Of a stretch of 64,000 nt of DNA, positions 51,198 through 64,000 are shown one piece after another; the stretch's first letter is position 1; each line of letters opens with the position of its first letter. This DNA comes from Litomosoides sigmodontis (lineage: Eukaryota > Nematoda > Chromadorea > Rhabditida > Onchocercidae): positions 5,700,001 to 5,764,000 of the forward strand of contig OY718805.1 in assembly GCA_963070105.1 (NCBI GenBank). The letters run 5' to 3'. Both the position numbers and the translations under genes were made by a program. The notes beneath the pieces were generated by a model that ran no database searches, was not told the origin of the DNA, and saw only the letters and a list, made by a program, of their open reading frames with translations.

Positions 51198-54100
51198 TCA
51201 TTTTTCCAAAGACCTCTTCTGTTTCGGTTTTAACCCATCACTAATGCTATAACTAATTTTTCGGCGTATGGGAAAAGACTTTTTTTCCCTAGTGGTATCG
51301 GAATTTTTCGACGATTCATTAACAATCACAGCATTATTAGCAACAATTGGAAAAGTTCTTTTCCGCTCGCAATCGCAATTTCCAGAGCCATAGGATGGTA
51401 TACTCGCAGAGCCATTGTTTAACTTTCTTTTCCAATCCAAATACGTTATCATCGTTGTTGGACTTCCTTTCCCTGAACATTTCGTCTCTTTCATTTCATT
51501 AATTGACAATAAATTGAAATTTGCAAGCCTAACGTGTGTGCAACACCCTCTCTGTCACCATGTCACTGATAAAGAAATGACGGTAAGGAACTATTATCAC
51601 TGTTATTCCTCCACTTCTGATTCACAAACAGCAGTGGCTATTTGCTCGAAATAGGTATCTCTCAAGAATTCTTCAACTATCCAATCACCTCCAATGTACT
51701 CTCCGAGTTGAAGAAGTCGTAAGGAGAATGGAAGGAACCGATCAAAAAGATTTCGGGAAATGAAAAAACAATCAAATCTCACCGTCCATCAACGACGGCG
51801 ACATTTTCCACACAAACAATCCAACCTTCTCATTCCTCTTCAAACCTTCCAAACTAACTCTTCCAATTGGTAGCTGTGACGAACCACGAAACAAATCATA
51901 TGTTTTCCTTATCATATCAGTGAACTTTTCACTTCTACTTGGTATATTAGCTACATCTAACATGCAGCAAATATTCACTCGTATGCAACGCAGTAACGTC
52001 GAACGTATTTTGTCATTCAGAATAACGTGAATGATGAAGATAAATACACCCTGGAAATTTATCGTTTAATAACGATGACTTATTTAAAGCATTTGATTTT
52101 AATTCAAATAGCTTTCCCAATAATCCTTTCGCTGTATTTTGTTGATTTTGAAAGTCTTTTTCTGATGAAATTTCATTTAGCTCTTAAAAAGATATTCATT
52201 TTTTATTAATGCTGTTACCGGAAGAGATGAAAGAAGAAATAGATGCTTAACTTAACTTGGACATTAATATAAACTAGTTTTAATAAATAATTTAAAATGA
52301 ATTTCCAACTTATCCACGAGAAATTTGGAATCGATAGAGTTGTACTGTTAGAGGACAAACTTATATAACATATTGGGAAAACCAAATTCATTTTCGCTTA
52401 GTAAAAAGCATGCGATAACGACCTGTAGGCAGTTAAGTATAGTGAAAATATATGCAAAGACAGTCCCAGCTCCCTGGATAACCATTAGATAGCCAAATAT
52501 CCAAGTGATGCCTAATAAACAGAGAAGTGTTGCGGAACCTTTCAACCAGCCTAACATCTGTTTCATACGGCTTCGACGTCGATGAGGTACCGAAAGTACC
52601 ATTCGTAATGCAACACCAAGAAACACTATATTGGACTGCAAATCATTTCAGTCGTAATTTAAATTTTAAATTAAATTAATAGGGATAGAGTAAACGCAAT
52701 TTTCCACTTAATCTCGTCGAGATTTCAGTATTTGGTAATATGCACTGAGGTTTTATTGACTTTTAGAACATGTTACTTCTCGATTTTCAATTCTTTTAGG
52801 ACTAGCTCTTGCTGAAATTAAGGATTTTTCCAATCGGAAACAAAGTTAGTATTGCAAATCTCTCTTGTAAAGTAGCGAACCACAATGACAACTGCAATAG
52901 GCCCAGCAAAAGCCCATACTGTCGGTGTTTCAACATTCAACCAGCAACTGCAACACACAGATTCCTCAAACTTTTACAAACATTTCGAAACTATAAGTAC
53001 TCCATTTTCTAACAAAAACATTCATCTTCGAACAGCAAAAGATAAAAGTACTTCATTTTTGATGAATTCTTCACATTATAAAACAAAGATATTTAACTTA
53101 CTATTGGTCAGTACCATAATTTGACCAAGCCATTCCGCTAGTAACAGCGACAATTATAGCTGGAAAGCCATAAGCAAAAAGACAATAGATGATAGCCTTG
53201 CCCTCTTCGTCCTCGAAGACCTCAGAAATTACAAAAACAAAGATACTGCCTACGTGTGAAAATTCGCCTACCTCAATCCAACTGTCTTCCTCTAATTCTA
53301 AGCAGAAGACTACGCACGAGACATTAGAATTCGAGAAACTAGTAATAAATTACTTGCACAAGCATCGTATAAAGTTGGTATCCTTCCAGTAACATCCAAC
53401 AAAATGCCGCAAGAAACACGTAATGAAGTGCTACAGCAATTGCACGACATACCGCTCTATTTTCGATCCTATCTATTCCAATTAAAAAAAGTAATTCAGC
53501 CAATAATAAACAAAAGCATAAATTACTATGAATCATTTGACGAATATTCCACAATGATCTAAAAGAAATAAGATTCGTTGAACCAATTGATTATATGCTT
53601 TGAATTTTATTCAAAATTTAGAACTCGATCTCTGGATATGCAACTTTTATTTTCATTTTCATTTAATATTTTGTTAGAACCCTGACTGATATTTTCGCTA
53701 CCATTAAATGTGATTTCAACTAGTACATCTGCTCGACAAAAGTTGACTGCGATTCAGTTCTGCGTAATAGATCTTGCTGTAAAGTTCTCCTCTATACTTC
53801 GTGAAACTAATCGTCCTAAATTAAAAAACAAATTCTGACCTGAAACATATGAATACGAGCGAAGCGAGGAACAGACATACAATCGAAAATATACAACCAA
53901 TAGTGGTAATCAAGTTTAACACTTTGTTAACAATTGATTTGTCATCATGACCGTACAATCCAGCTATGTCCATCAAAATGGCAAAGCTGAATTTGTGGAA
54001 AATTATTGAATTAGAATTTCAAGGGTCTTGAAGTTCGAACGAGGTGATCATATGAAATATGTAAATATGATAAATAGATTTGAATGAAATTTGAAATGAT

Positions 54101-57100
54101 AACCTACCTAGTCAAATGAGTACAAGCACACTCAGTTGAATCGTTCATTGCGCGTAACGTTTTGCATCCATCTTTGCTCCAAATTCGGAAATATCAGTAA
54201 AATTTTACTTTCATTGATCTACTTTCCATGGCTGTCAACAAATTATTGGAGAATAAAAAGCAAAATTAATTAGTAAGGTAGAACTAACAATACCACTAAT
54301 ATTCACTTCTTCGAAGTATCCCAAAAAACGCATCGCGGATTACTCACGCCGTTAATTTTAATGTGATAAAATTTGAAAATAACTGGATGACTTTCAGGTA
54401 ACAGAATGGAGCTTGTCGGATCATTTATAGCAGCACCTGCAACAAGTGTCTTATTTGTATTTTCCAAGTGTAAGCTCATGCGAAACTTCCGATGTAAATG
54501 TCGCATGAATATCTCTTCTAGTTCTAAGTATAAAAATTTTGCATAAACTCAAATAAATATTTTTGAAGTTTGATTGTAAATATAACATACGTAATTAAAT
54601 TATGTCAAAAGTTTTTGAAAATTTTGAATAATACCAATTACGAGACTGTTTGTAATAGTAGATTTATTAGTATTTAGCAATGCTCCCACCGACCTGAACA
54701 CATAATATGCCAAAAGAAACGGACTCGATGGAGTGAGTCGTGATCGCTGAAATTTTTCAAAAAATTTACTTAAAATATTTTTCACTACTTAAATAATCGC
54801 AATTTAAGGAACTAAATGGTTTTAAATCCTTATTTGAATATCACTAACGGGTCGGGCGAGCAAACCAGATACGGACTGAACAAATGTGGCTTGCACCGAT
54901 TGTCCTAAAATTATTGTTAATTGAAATTTCAATGAAAGCTGTTAAATTCATTCCTAAGTTGAATAACTCAAAGACATAAACAAGTGAAAGAAAGGATCAG
55001 CAAATAGAAATTTGGTTATCTCAATTATCATACCACCACCTTACATGGATTTTGTTAATAAAGTGCTGCAGTTTGAATTTTGCAAAAAAAAAAAAAACAA
55101 AATGGGCGTACGGAGTATTTTCAATGGCGGCATCAAGAGCATTGGTGAGAGCAGGAAGTTAAAAGTGACATTCCCGTTGTGTTCATTAAAGGTGGCATTA
55201 TCGGAAGTTGAGGGAGTGCTTGTGTCAGTAAAAGATGGAGCATTAGATATATGAGACCGACGAACTAATTTTGATTTCCCATTGCTAGTCACACGGCTAG
55301 ACTGAACCGCCACAGGAATTGGACTTTTTACTTGCACTTCAAAAGCTATAATCATCAACGTACGCATTATTTTAAATTTTTTCAAAAATTATAGAACTAT
55401 TAATTTTGTGATAAATTGGAAGAAATTGATGGACAAAATTTTGTCAAAAAATTCCGAGTTAATTTCATACGGAATTCACGTTCTTTCTGATTTTAAATAA
55501 TTCAAAAACGAAGTGTCGTTGAGTAAACAAACATGTAATAACTTACCCCAATTGCTGTATTCAACTTTCTTTTGTTTTTCTGTAATAAAACCAGCCATCA
55601 TTGTGGCACAGCGTTGCAGCTCTGATATTAATAAGGATACCTTAAGTATGCGAATATCGTCCGGCAAAGTCATCCAAACTGTTACCGCACGATCGCTAAG
55701 TAATTCGTCTCCTGCTCTGCCATACATCTATTGATAGCAAAATGACAATTACTTTTCAATTTAGAAAGTACAGCACTGAGAAGCACTTGTGCTTTCAAGC
55801 GATAACAAGAAGTTGCAACTCTGACATTTGAAATGTTAAAATTTTGATAATTTTCAGGCAGAACCTCTGTGAATTCGAGTGCTTTTTTGTTTCGTTCTTC
55901 TCTGTCATCCAATATAGCATATTGCACTTTCGCCAGCGATAGCAATTTTTTGCTAATTTGAACACTTCCTGCTAAGTCACCACCAAATAGCCTGCGGAGT
56001 TCATACTTCCAAGATGAAGCGGAAATCAAATCATCAAAAAGATGAGAGAGTTATTAGGGTTCAACATTCTCTAAGCTAATTTTATGTAATTAATCGCATA
56101 CTAGAATACTTAATTTTAGAAAATAAAATAAAGCAAAAACTCAAAGATCTTATTAAATACATTTTTTAAAAATAAAAATTAACAGTTGCTTAGTTGAATT
56201 TTGCAAAAAGTGAGCCCATTTTCGACCGATATATTCCGCAGGCGCACTGTTATCTATCAGCTGATCCAGAAATCCGATCCACTTGTGGGTGCAATTTGCT
56301 GCATTCGGTTTCCCTTCCCATTCGCTTAACTCACAACTACATTTATGTGTTACCATTCCTTTAAACAAAAGATTTTAAACTGAAGGAATACTTTGGTGCG
56401 ATACAAAATTCTACTATCAAATGCAGTCGCAGAAGGAGTGATGTTCGACAGATGGAACGTGTAGCAATTCATTACCGATGGTGTTTTCATGATCTGGACA
56501 CGGCATTTGTCTCTCATTACAAGCCAATGTGCGTGGAATAGTAACGCCGTTCCACTCGTACTCCTCACAGAATGAACGCTTCCTTCGGAAGTTTGCTCCA
56601 TCCTCCACGGGGTTGCTTTCAGCACTGAAAATTTCATTTTCTTTCATTGATTTGGAACAAAAATTATACCTCAAAAAAAGGGATGCAAGTTGTTTTAATT
56701 ATACAAATTCGTAATAATCCATGATAGTACTAGAATATTACACTTGAAGCTTCCTACACTACTGGTATAACTAATATTTTAGCAGGTTGATTGATTATCC
56801 ATGGATCAACCACGTATATGTTTCCTGTTAGTTCCAAGATTCTTCATAGTGTTGCCTGACCTAATTAAATTTGAAAGTATGTAGGGAACGGGCATATGTT
56901 GCTAATATAAAACTAATAAAAAGATAAAAATACCTGCTTTGTGTCCTAGCACATATGAAAATATCAAAGTGAACGGAAAGACAGAAGGAAAGGAGTAGCA
57001 CGATGATCATATAAGCCATCCTATTGAGAAGTCATATTAAACATTTAGACTTCACTAAAACATTGGGATAATTTTGGTGAAACTTAACTTAACAGCAGAA

Positions 57101-60100
57101 TTAACGTCCAGAAGCAGAGCTTTTAAAGGAATGCAGACTGCACGTTTTTGCACCCAAAAATCCCCAAGGTTTGCAAAAATTTCAACGTCAACTGAAGTAT
57201 TCAGCTACAGTCAAATTCATGAAAGTGACGAGCAGATGCACAGTTTTATAAGTAAAGGTTAGGCTTTGGAAAGTTTGCTAATGTCAGCATAAAATCGAAC
57301 AGCAATAAGAATGGGAACAGAGATGACAACGCAGTGGAAAACAAATGGCGGGCAGTCCAAAAAACTAGTTTCTATCGATGGGCGTCGAAAAGCCATCAAA
57401 ACATCTTGGTTGTGGAATCTCTGCACCACGTACGGTATGTGTCACCGTTTCTTACTCAGTAATTCACTCACTTACAGGAAGATACGCCTTCCTTTCTCTA
57501 AAATATGGAAATTTATTTCCACGAAATGCCAACTAACTACTGTCACATAGGTAATATGAGTAGTGCTCTTTCGATAATTAATCAAAGCCGTGCGTAAAAC
57601 TAGCGATATTTCGAATTTCTAAATGCTTAAATTTATTTAACTTCAAGGTCTTCAAATTAAAGAACTTCAGCAGTTAAATTTATAACAACGAGATGCGGCT
57701 AAATTTAAATGATACGAAAGCGACGCATATGAAGTTTTGAAGTTTAGATCCAAAACTTTTGGCAAAAATGAATAGCTTTATTGACTTCCGTAGGATAAAA
57801 CTTTGGTAATTGCCCTAAAAAATGAAATAATTTTCTAAAAAAAAAGCTCCAAATTGCTATGTGATGATTTGTTTGCAACTTGAAGAGGTGAGTTTTCTCT
57901 ACTGAAACAAGTAAAGCTCTTTGCTCTGAAACAAAACCATGTTGCCATCTGAATCGATCCCATGAACAACAGACTGATCATTCCCATTCTTGATAATTAC
58001 TGATAGTTGTATTCGAAGATCAATAGGAAACAAAGATCTCCGTCATATGCTAAATTTCTGCTGCAGTTCGACTTGTGCCATTCCCTCAAAAAAGATTTTT
58101 CTGAAAAAGGTCACAATAACCTCTCAACATCCGATAATCCGTTAAAAACAATTTCAGTGGAACGAAATTGGCGCAAATTCGGCGCAAATTGACAAACCCA
58201 CTGCTGACTGCTATTGCAACTTCTCTGACTCCAAAAAGCGGCTTTATTACTTATACGGTAACATTTACAGAACGTTTTGTATTCCAACCTGAAAGAAATA
58301 AATTTGTCAACAATGAAAGGGGAAGCAGAGGATATTATGTTGTATGAGAGAACAGAAAATTTAACAAATTCAATGCATTTCGCAGATTCTTTGCATTTGT
58401 TTAGAGTTGGAAATGCACCTCTCAAGTTTGTCCATCCAATAGCACGAATCTCTGACATTACCGGCTTGCTTTCGTACAGCTAAAGCAATTTCATTTTCTG
58501 CTAACTGACCAACTGAAATAGCCAACTGTCCACCCTAAATGATAATTGAGTGTGAAAAATAAGCAATCGAGAGGAGATTTGCCTTTGCCCAAACAATACT
58601 TTGTGTGGCGAAGGGACTGAAGAATCCCGTGGAGTCCCTTAGATACACTCATTAAAATAAAAAAATAAAATGAATTTTTTTTGAAAAATTATATTGCAGA
58701 ACTTTGCAATTATCTGTTAATTTTTGTGGATGAAAGTGCAACATTACTTACCTCCTCTTGACATTTTGTTTTCGATTTGTTGAATGAAAGTGGTTTGTCC
58801 GTTACATATGGGACATAGCATCGTCCACTCCAATAGATTGCACGCGGAGCACATACGGTCATCGGTTCTGAAAATATGATGAAAGTGTGAGCAGAATAGT
58901 TTGAAAACAGAATTGTAACAAACCGAGAAGACAACGCATTCGATACTGTAAACTGGTTGGTGTCGTAGGTAGACAAGGGTTGTCTGGAAACAATGACCGG
59001 AGGTTTCCGATTCGACAATAAGTGAGGCCTTGACACCTGCAGCAATATTTACTTGAATTAATAGGTAGCTAAACCATAATGGAGTTGAAGTTGAAGCAAA
59101 CTGACATGCTAATCATTGTTTGTAGACTGGAAGGATGTATACATTCTTCCCAATATGTGACATTCGTTTTCAAGGATCCAGAAGACGAGCACATCTTGTT
59201 GTATTCCTGGAATATTCCTGGAGTAACGAGGAAACAGTAATTATACATCTCTATTTCCCAGTAGGATGGATTTGACAGATCCTGCGTTGACACAGTTACT
59301 CTTTGTTACGTGCGTCATTCATGGTTTGACGTGAACGCTTAAAGAAATCTTAAAAACTTTATTACAATTTAGACCAAGCAACACTGAAAGCTTTACTAAA
59401 TTTCACTGAACTAATCGTAAAAGCACTTCTAGCAAATAACTGATAAGAAAAAAAAGATGAATTTGGAATTTTTTCGTTAACTAACTCCGTTGTTTCCATA
59501 TGCAGCAAAATCAACATGTATTGAACTTCCATTTGGACATGAAAATTCGAATTCGTTTTCCATACAGACAACACTTTGTGATTCAGATGCTCTCGCTTAA
59601 ATAGTCTTACATAAAATACGAGCAGGATTGTTCGAAGAAATATTAGTGTTAGTTTTGAGCGATACTATCAACAGAATGATCTTTTAAACAAGTATCCCAA
59701 GATCTATGTAGAATTTAATAAAACTTCTGAATAATCTATTTATTACGGCCATTCAGTAGTATAATTAATTATTTTGGTCAAATTTCAAAGTTACACATAA
59801 TGAGTAGCAGAAACGAGAGGTACCAGAACTGCTGATTGTCTGATCGCAAAACCTTCCGCTGTAACCACTGCGACACAAACATTGAGTGTTGTACAACTCA
59901 CTCATTTCTAAAAACTGTCATTTCTCTCCTCTCCTCTTTTACGCTTCACTAATTAAACCGTTCAATTTATTTCAAACCACGGTTAATAAACATAATTCTA
60001 AATAGTGTAAGTGAGGCGAATGAGAGGAAGGAGAATAAGAATTAATTACTTTCAAGTACAGGTCGACCGCAAATAAAATAATTATAATTGGAGCAGTTGA

Positions 60101-62228
60101 CGAGAATCCAATTTCGGAACATCGATTGTGAGTCAGCTTCAATGCAACTACCTTGAATAAAATTAGAAAATTTAATAGAGAGGTAAAATTCTGTGAGAAA
60201 TTAATGGATAAGCTGAGGGGTACCGATAGGTTGTAGTTGCTCATCCTCCGAGAAATCAATTTCCTTCATATAATAATTGTTTTGAGTCCAAGCATACATC
60301 GCCTGGCTACTATTTAACATCACAGGGCCAGCAGTCCAAATACTAACACTGCATGCTAAATGAAATGAATTTTGTTTTATTAAAAATCATGCAGTAGTTC
60401 GGAAATGCCTAATCGCTGTAGAAGTCAATGCTTAGATTGCATTTTATTGTTAAATTAAATTTAAAAATCTCATTGCGTATATATTAAAAAGAGAATTAAA
60501 AGAATTAAATGAAATTTCAATTTAAAGAAAGGGATTGATGATAGAAAGGAGAAGAGCAATAATTTCAACATCTACCGTAAAAGAATCAATTTTTAAAGCA
60601 GATTTAGATCATAGGAAACAGATACGAAGTGACCAACTTGTCAATGTTGAATGATTTGCAACATTTGCCTTATCGTTGGTACTTCAAGTTAGTTCGGAAA
60701 TGCCTAATCGCTGTAGAAGCCAATGTTTAGATTGCATTTTATTGTTAAATTAAATTTAAAAATCTCATTGCGCAGTAAAAGAGATGAAAGACATTTCCAC
60801 TCTTAATGTTGTAAAAAATGTTAGTAAGACCTGAAATGTCTGCGCTCAGGTTCGTTAGCAAATAGCTCGACACAAAGAGTTGTTGAAATTCGTTTTCAAT
60901 CGCTACCAAACTACCTGTAATTTAAATTCCTGCTAGATCCATTCATTGCGAATCATTTTATCAGACAACCATTTACCATTTGATAGATATTTTATCAGAC
61001 AAAAAGCAAGTGGAAATTGTAAAACGACATTTTGGTACTAAGAAGAAAAAATATTCAATAATTTGAAAGTTCTAGTAGCGTTATATAATCCCGTGGATTC
61101 ACCCTCACTTTATTGACATGAATAGAAGGTTAAAATTTATTAAATACTATTTGATTTGGCATATGTTTAAAAGATACGTGACAAGTTTTTTCGGTTTTAG
61201 ATGTTTCCTCCGTCATCCTAAAGTGATATTACTTCCAGAGGAAGCAACGAAATTCTAAATTAAGCATAAGTTTGAATGAAGTCGGAAAACAGTATTGGAA
61301 CGCGATATTAAAATTAAAAAGTTATCAGAATAGAATGAATAAATATTAAAAGCGCTGAAATTACCGCCGTCTTCTTTGCATATTTCATTTGCTTCAAACC
61401 ATGTCCTCTTATCCCTAACAACTTTGTAACAGTCCCCGTTGAAGTACATTTCTTCTTTGTGGCATAACGGATAGGCCGCTGATCCTGAAAATTAGAAAGC
61501 TATTTTTGCTTACTTTAACAAAAAAAAACCATTGGCATCAAAATTTTATGAGTCCTTCGAAACTTAAAAGAGTGAGATGAATTCTTGTAATTCAACAATA
61601 AGTGTTCTGTTTCAAAAATTGGCAAGTTTCTCATCGTTCACCGAACTCATTGCATTTCATCAAATCAAAAAAGACAGACCGTAGCGAACGGTAGAAATTG
61701 ATTGAAATGAAATATGAAAAATGAAATATCTCACTGGATGTCAATAGGCAAGTTCCATTGTTCAAACAAATATCAGCACTGTTTTTGCTTTCACAGCGAA
61801 TTGGTAAATCACCGACAACAAGCGTAACTGAAAGTGAATCATTTAAATTTTACAAAAGCTTACATCAATAGATATAAAGAGATAAATAGGATTGCATGGG
61901 TGGTAGTCATGCAATCCTATTTAGCAAAATCTTGAACGAACTAATAAAGGTTAATAAGACTGTTATTCTCAATTTGTTAAGCTTCTTCAATTCCTGATTT
62001 CATGCAATCATTTGCAGGCCTTGAACGAAGCTATAAGAAATAAATTTTAGCGCTCCGATCAAAGTCTCTCGCTCTCTCTAATAGCACAAGTATGAGTTTC
62101 AGCTATCCCAAAATCTACCTAAAGCTATTAGCTTTCAAGTGACAGCAGTAATTAGAATTGTAATAATAATGAAAAAATGAATAACATTAGGTGCAGTTAA
62201 AATGTTTTATCTTACCGTGAAACATCAT
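51198..62228 (-). CDS. Latrophilin-type adhesion GPCR with lectin modules
   Basis: Cell-surface receptor, - strand. Phase-checked exons: 62228-62216, 61827-61735, 61484-61365, 60914-60831, 60355-60224, 59595-59486, 59281-59106, 59036-58924, 58867-58752, 58534-58419, (gap), 56624-56476, 56358-56184, 55991-55865, 55727-55547, (55346 onward, several), 54523-54307, 54176-54108, 53986-53840, 53558-53354, 53220-53102, 52947-52881 and 52635-52361. Domains in order: Cys-rich EGF-like piece; C-type-lectin-like module (GDCYKVVRDKRTWFEANEIC, GGSLVAIENEF); SUEL/RBL lectin (EFEFSCPNGSSIHVDFAAYG ... CQGLTYCRIGN ... DNPC); second C-type-lectin-like module (SGRCYVPYVTDK, EEGGQLAISVGQLAENE); HRM (CEEYEWNGVTIPRT, WEGKPNAANCTHKW); GAIN; GPS (NPRCVFWDTS ... 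CACTHLTS); seven membrane segments (HLTSFAILMD; FLIGIDRIENRAVC; FAGPIAVVIV; GITWIFGYL). A trans-splice-like TTTTGCCAG abuts the start. The middle (58418-56625) and the cytoplasmic tail (51978-51198) are tentative. Confidence 0.88.
54108..54523 (-). other. GPS autoproteolysis site of the adhesion GPCR
   Basis: Exons 54523-54307 and 54176-54108. They give NPRCVFWDTSKNKDGC, then AMNDSTECACTHLTS at the join to exon 53986. The four Cys, the two aromatic residues and HLT/S at the predicted cleavage point are all present, so self-cleavage is expected. Membrane segment 1 follows about 25-30 residues later. Confidence 0.9.
56184..56624 (-). other. HRM (hormone-receptor) domain exons of the adhesion GPCR
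   Basis: Exons 56624-56476 and 56358-56184 encode a Cys-rich HRM module: RSFCEEYEWNGVTIPRTLAC, MPCPDHENTIGMVTHKCSC and WEGKPNAANCTHKW. This is the layout found just before the GAIN domain in latrophilins. The split codon joins in phase (G then GA). Confidence 0.88.
60395..60477 (+). repeat. 83-bp direct repeat, copy 1, in an adhesion-GPCR intron
   Basis: Repeated at 60690-60772 with two differences (positions equivalent to 60425 and 60431). Both copies lie in the intron 60830-60356. Confidence 0.9.
60690..60772 (+). repeat. 83-bp direct repeat, copy 2, in an adhesion-GPCR intron
   Basis: Second copy of 60395-60477, starting 295 bases further right. Neither copy overlaps an exon. Could be a dispersed repeat or a recent segmental duplication. 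Confidence 0.9.
61883..61923. repeat. Perfect 16-bp inverted repeat in the first intron of the adhesion GPCR
   Basis: Arms 61883-61898 and 61908-61923 are exact reverse complements around a nine-base loop (41 nt in all). It lies in intron 1 (62215-61828). Either strand would fold into a stable hairpin. Confidence 0.85.

Positions 62229-64000
<1,772 letters not shown>

Overview
The window is nuclear DNA of an invertebrate, almost certainly a nematode. It is AT-rich and its genes are split by many introns with GT...TTTCAG borders. The protein set fits (a VAB-9/TMEM47-type junction protein, a latrophilin-type receptor, a divergent ROD). The long introns and 5-8 kb gene-free stretches suggest a parasitic clade such as spirurid/filarial worms, but that placement is inference. 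All gene models come from reading the sequence: splice sites were placed by eye and checked by codon phase, and family names rest on recognised motifs, not on searches.

Left part (1-23.2 kb, + strand): three genes in a row. First is the kinetochore protein ROD/KNTC1 (5' end outside the window, stop at 14448-14450, more than 40 exons). Then comes GPATCH3 (11 exons, 489 codons, closed model 16094-19786). Third is an alpha-1,3-fucosyltransferase of family GT10 (6 exons, 20397-22537) whose last exon is duplicated 588 bp downstream with its splice acceptor, phase and an open frame intact.

Middle part (25.6-41.7 kb): a claudin-like VAB-9/TMEM47 gene (- strand, 4 exons, 205 aa), a 5.7 kb divergent intergenic region with a 16-bp perfect hairpin, a short ATG10 autophagy E2 gene (+ strand, 4 exons, 168 aa), and a two-Ig-domain membrane protein gene (- strand, 8 exons, about 339 aa).

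Right part (41.7-64 kb): about 8 kb with no gene I can support, holding an (AG)n tract and a 53-bp perfect inverted repeat 578 bp apart. It is followed by a weak two-exon candidate and then a large adhesion-GPCR gene on the - strand (about 62228 to 51198). That receptor combines a C-type-lectin-like module, a SUEL/RBL lectin, a second C-type-lectin-like module, an HRM domain, a GAIN domain with GPS, and seven membrane segments. About 0.7 kb upstream of its predicted start lies an uninterrupted (CA)237 tract.

The genes do not form one pathway: they are ordinary housekeeping, cell-adhesion and signalling genes. I found no bacterial-type system, CRISPR array, rRNA or intact tRNA. The most notable items are the duplicated fucosyltransferase terminal exon, the lectin-rich latrophilin architecture, and several perfect inverted repeats.
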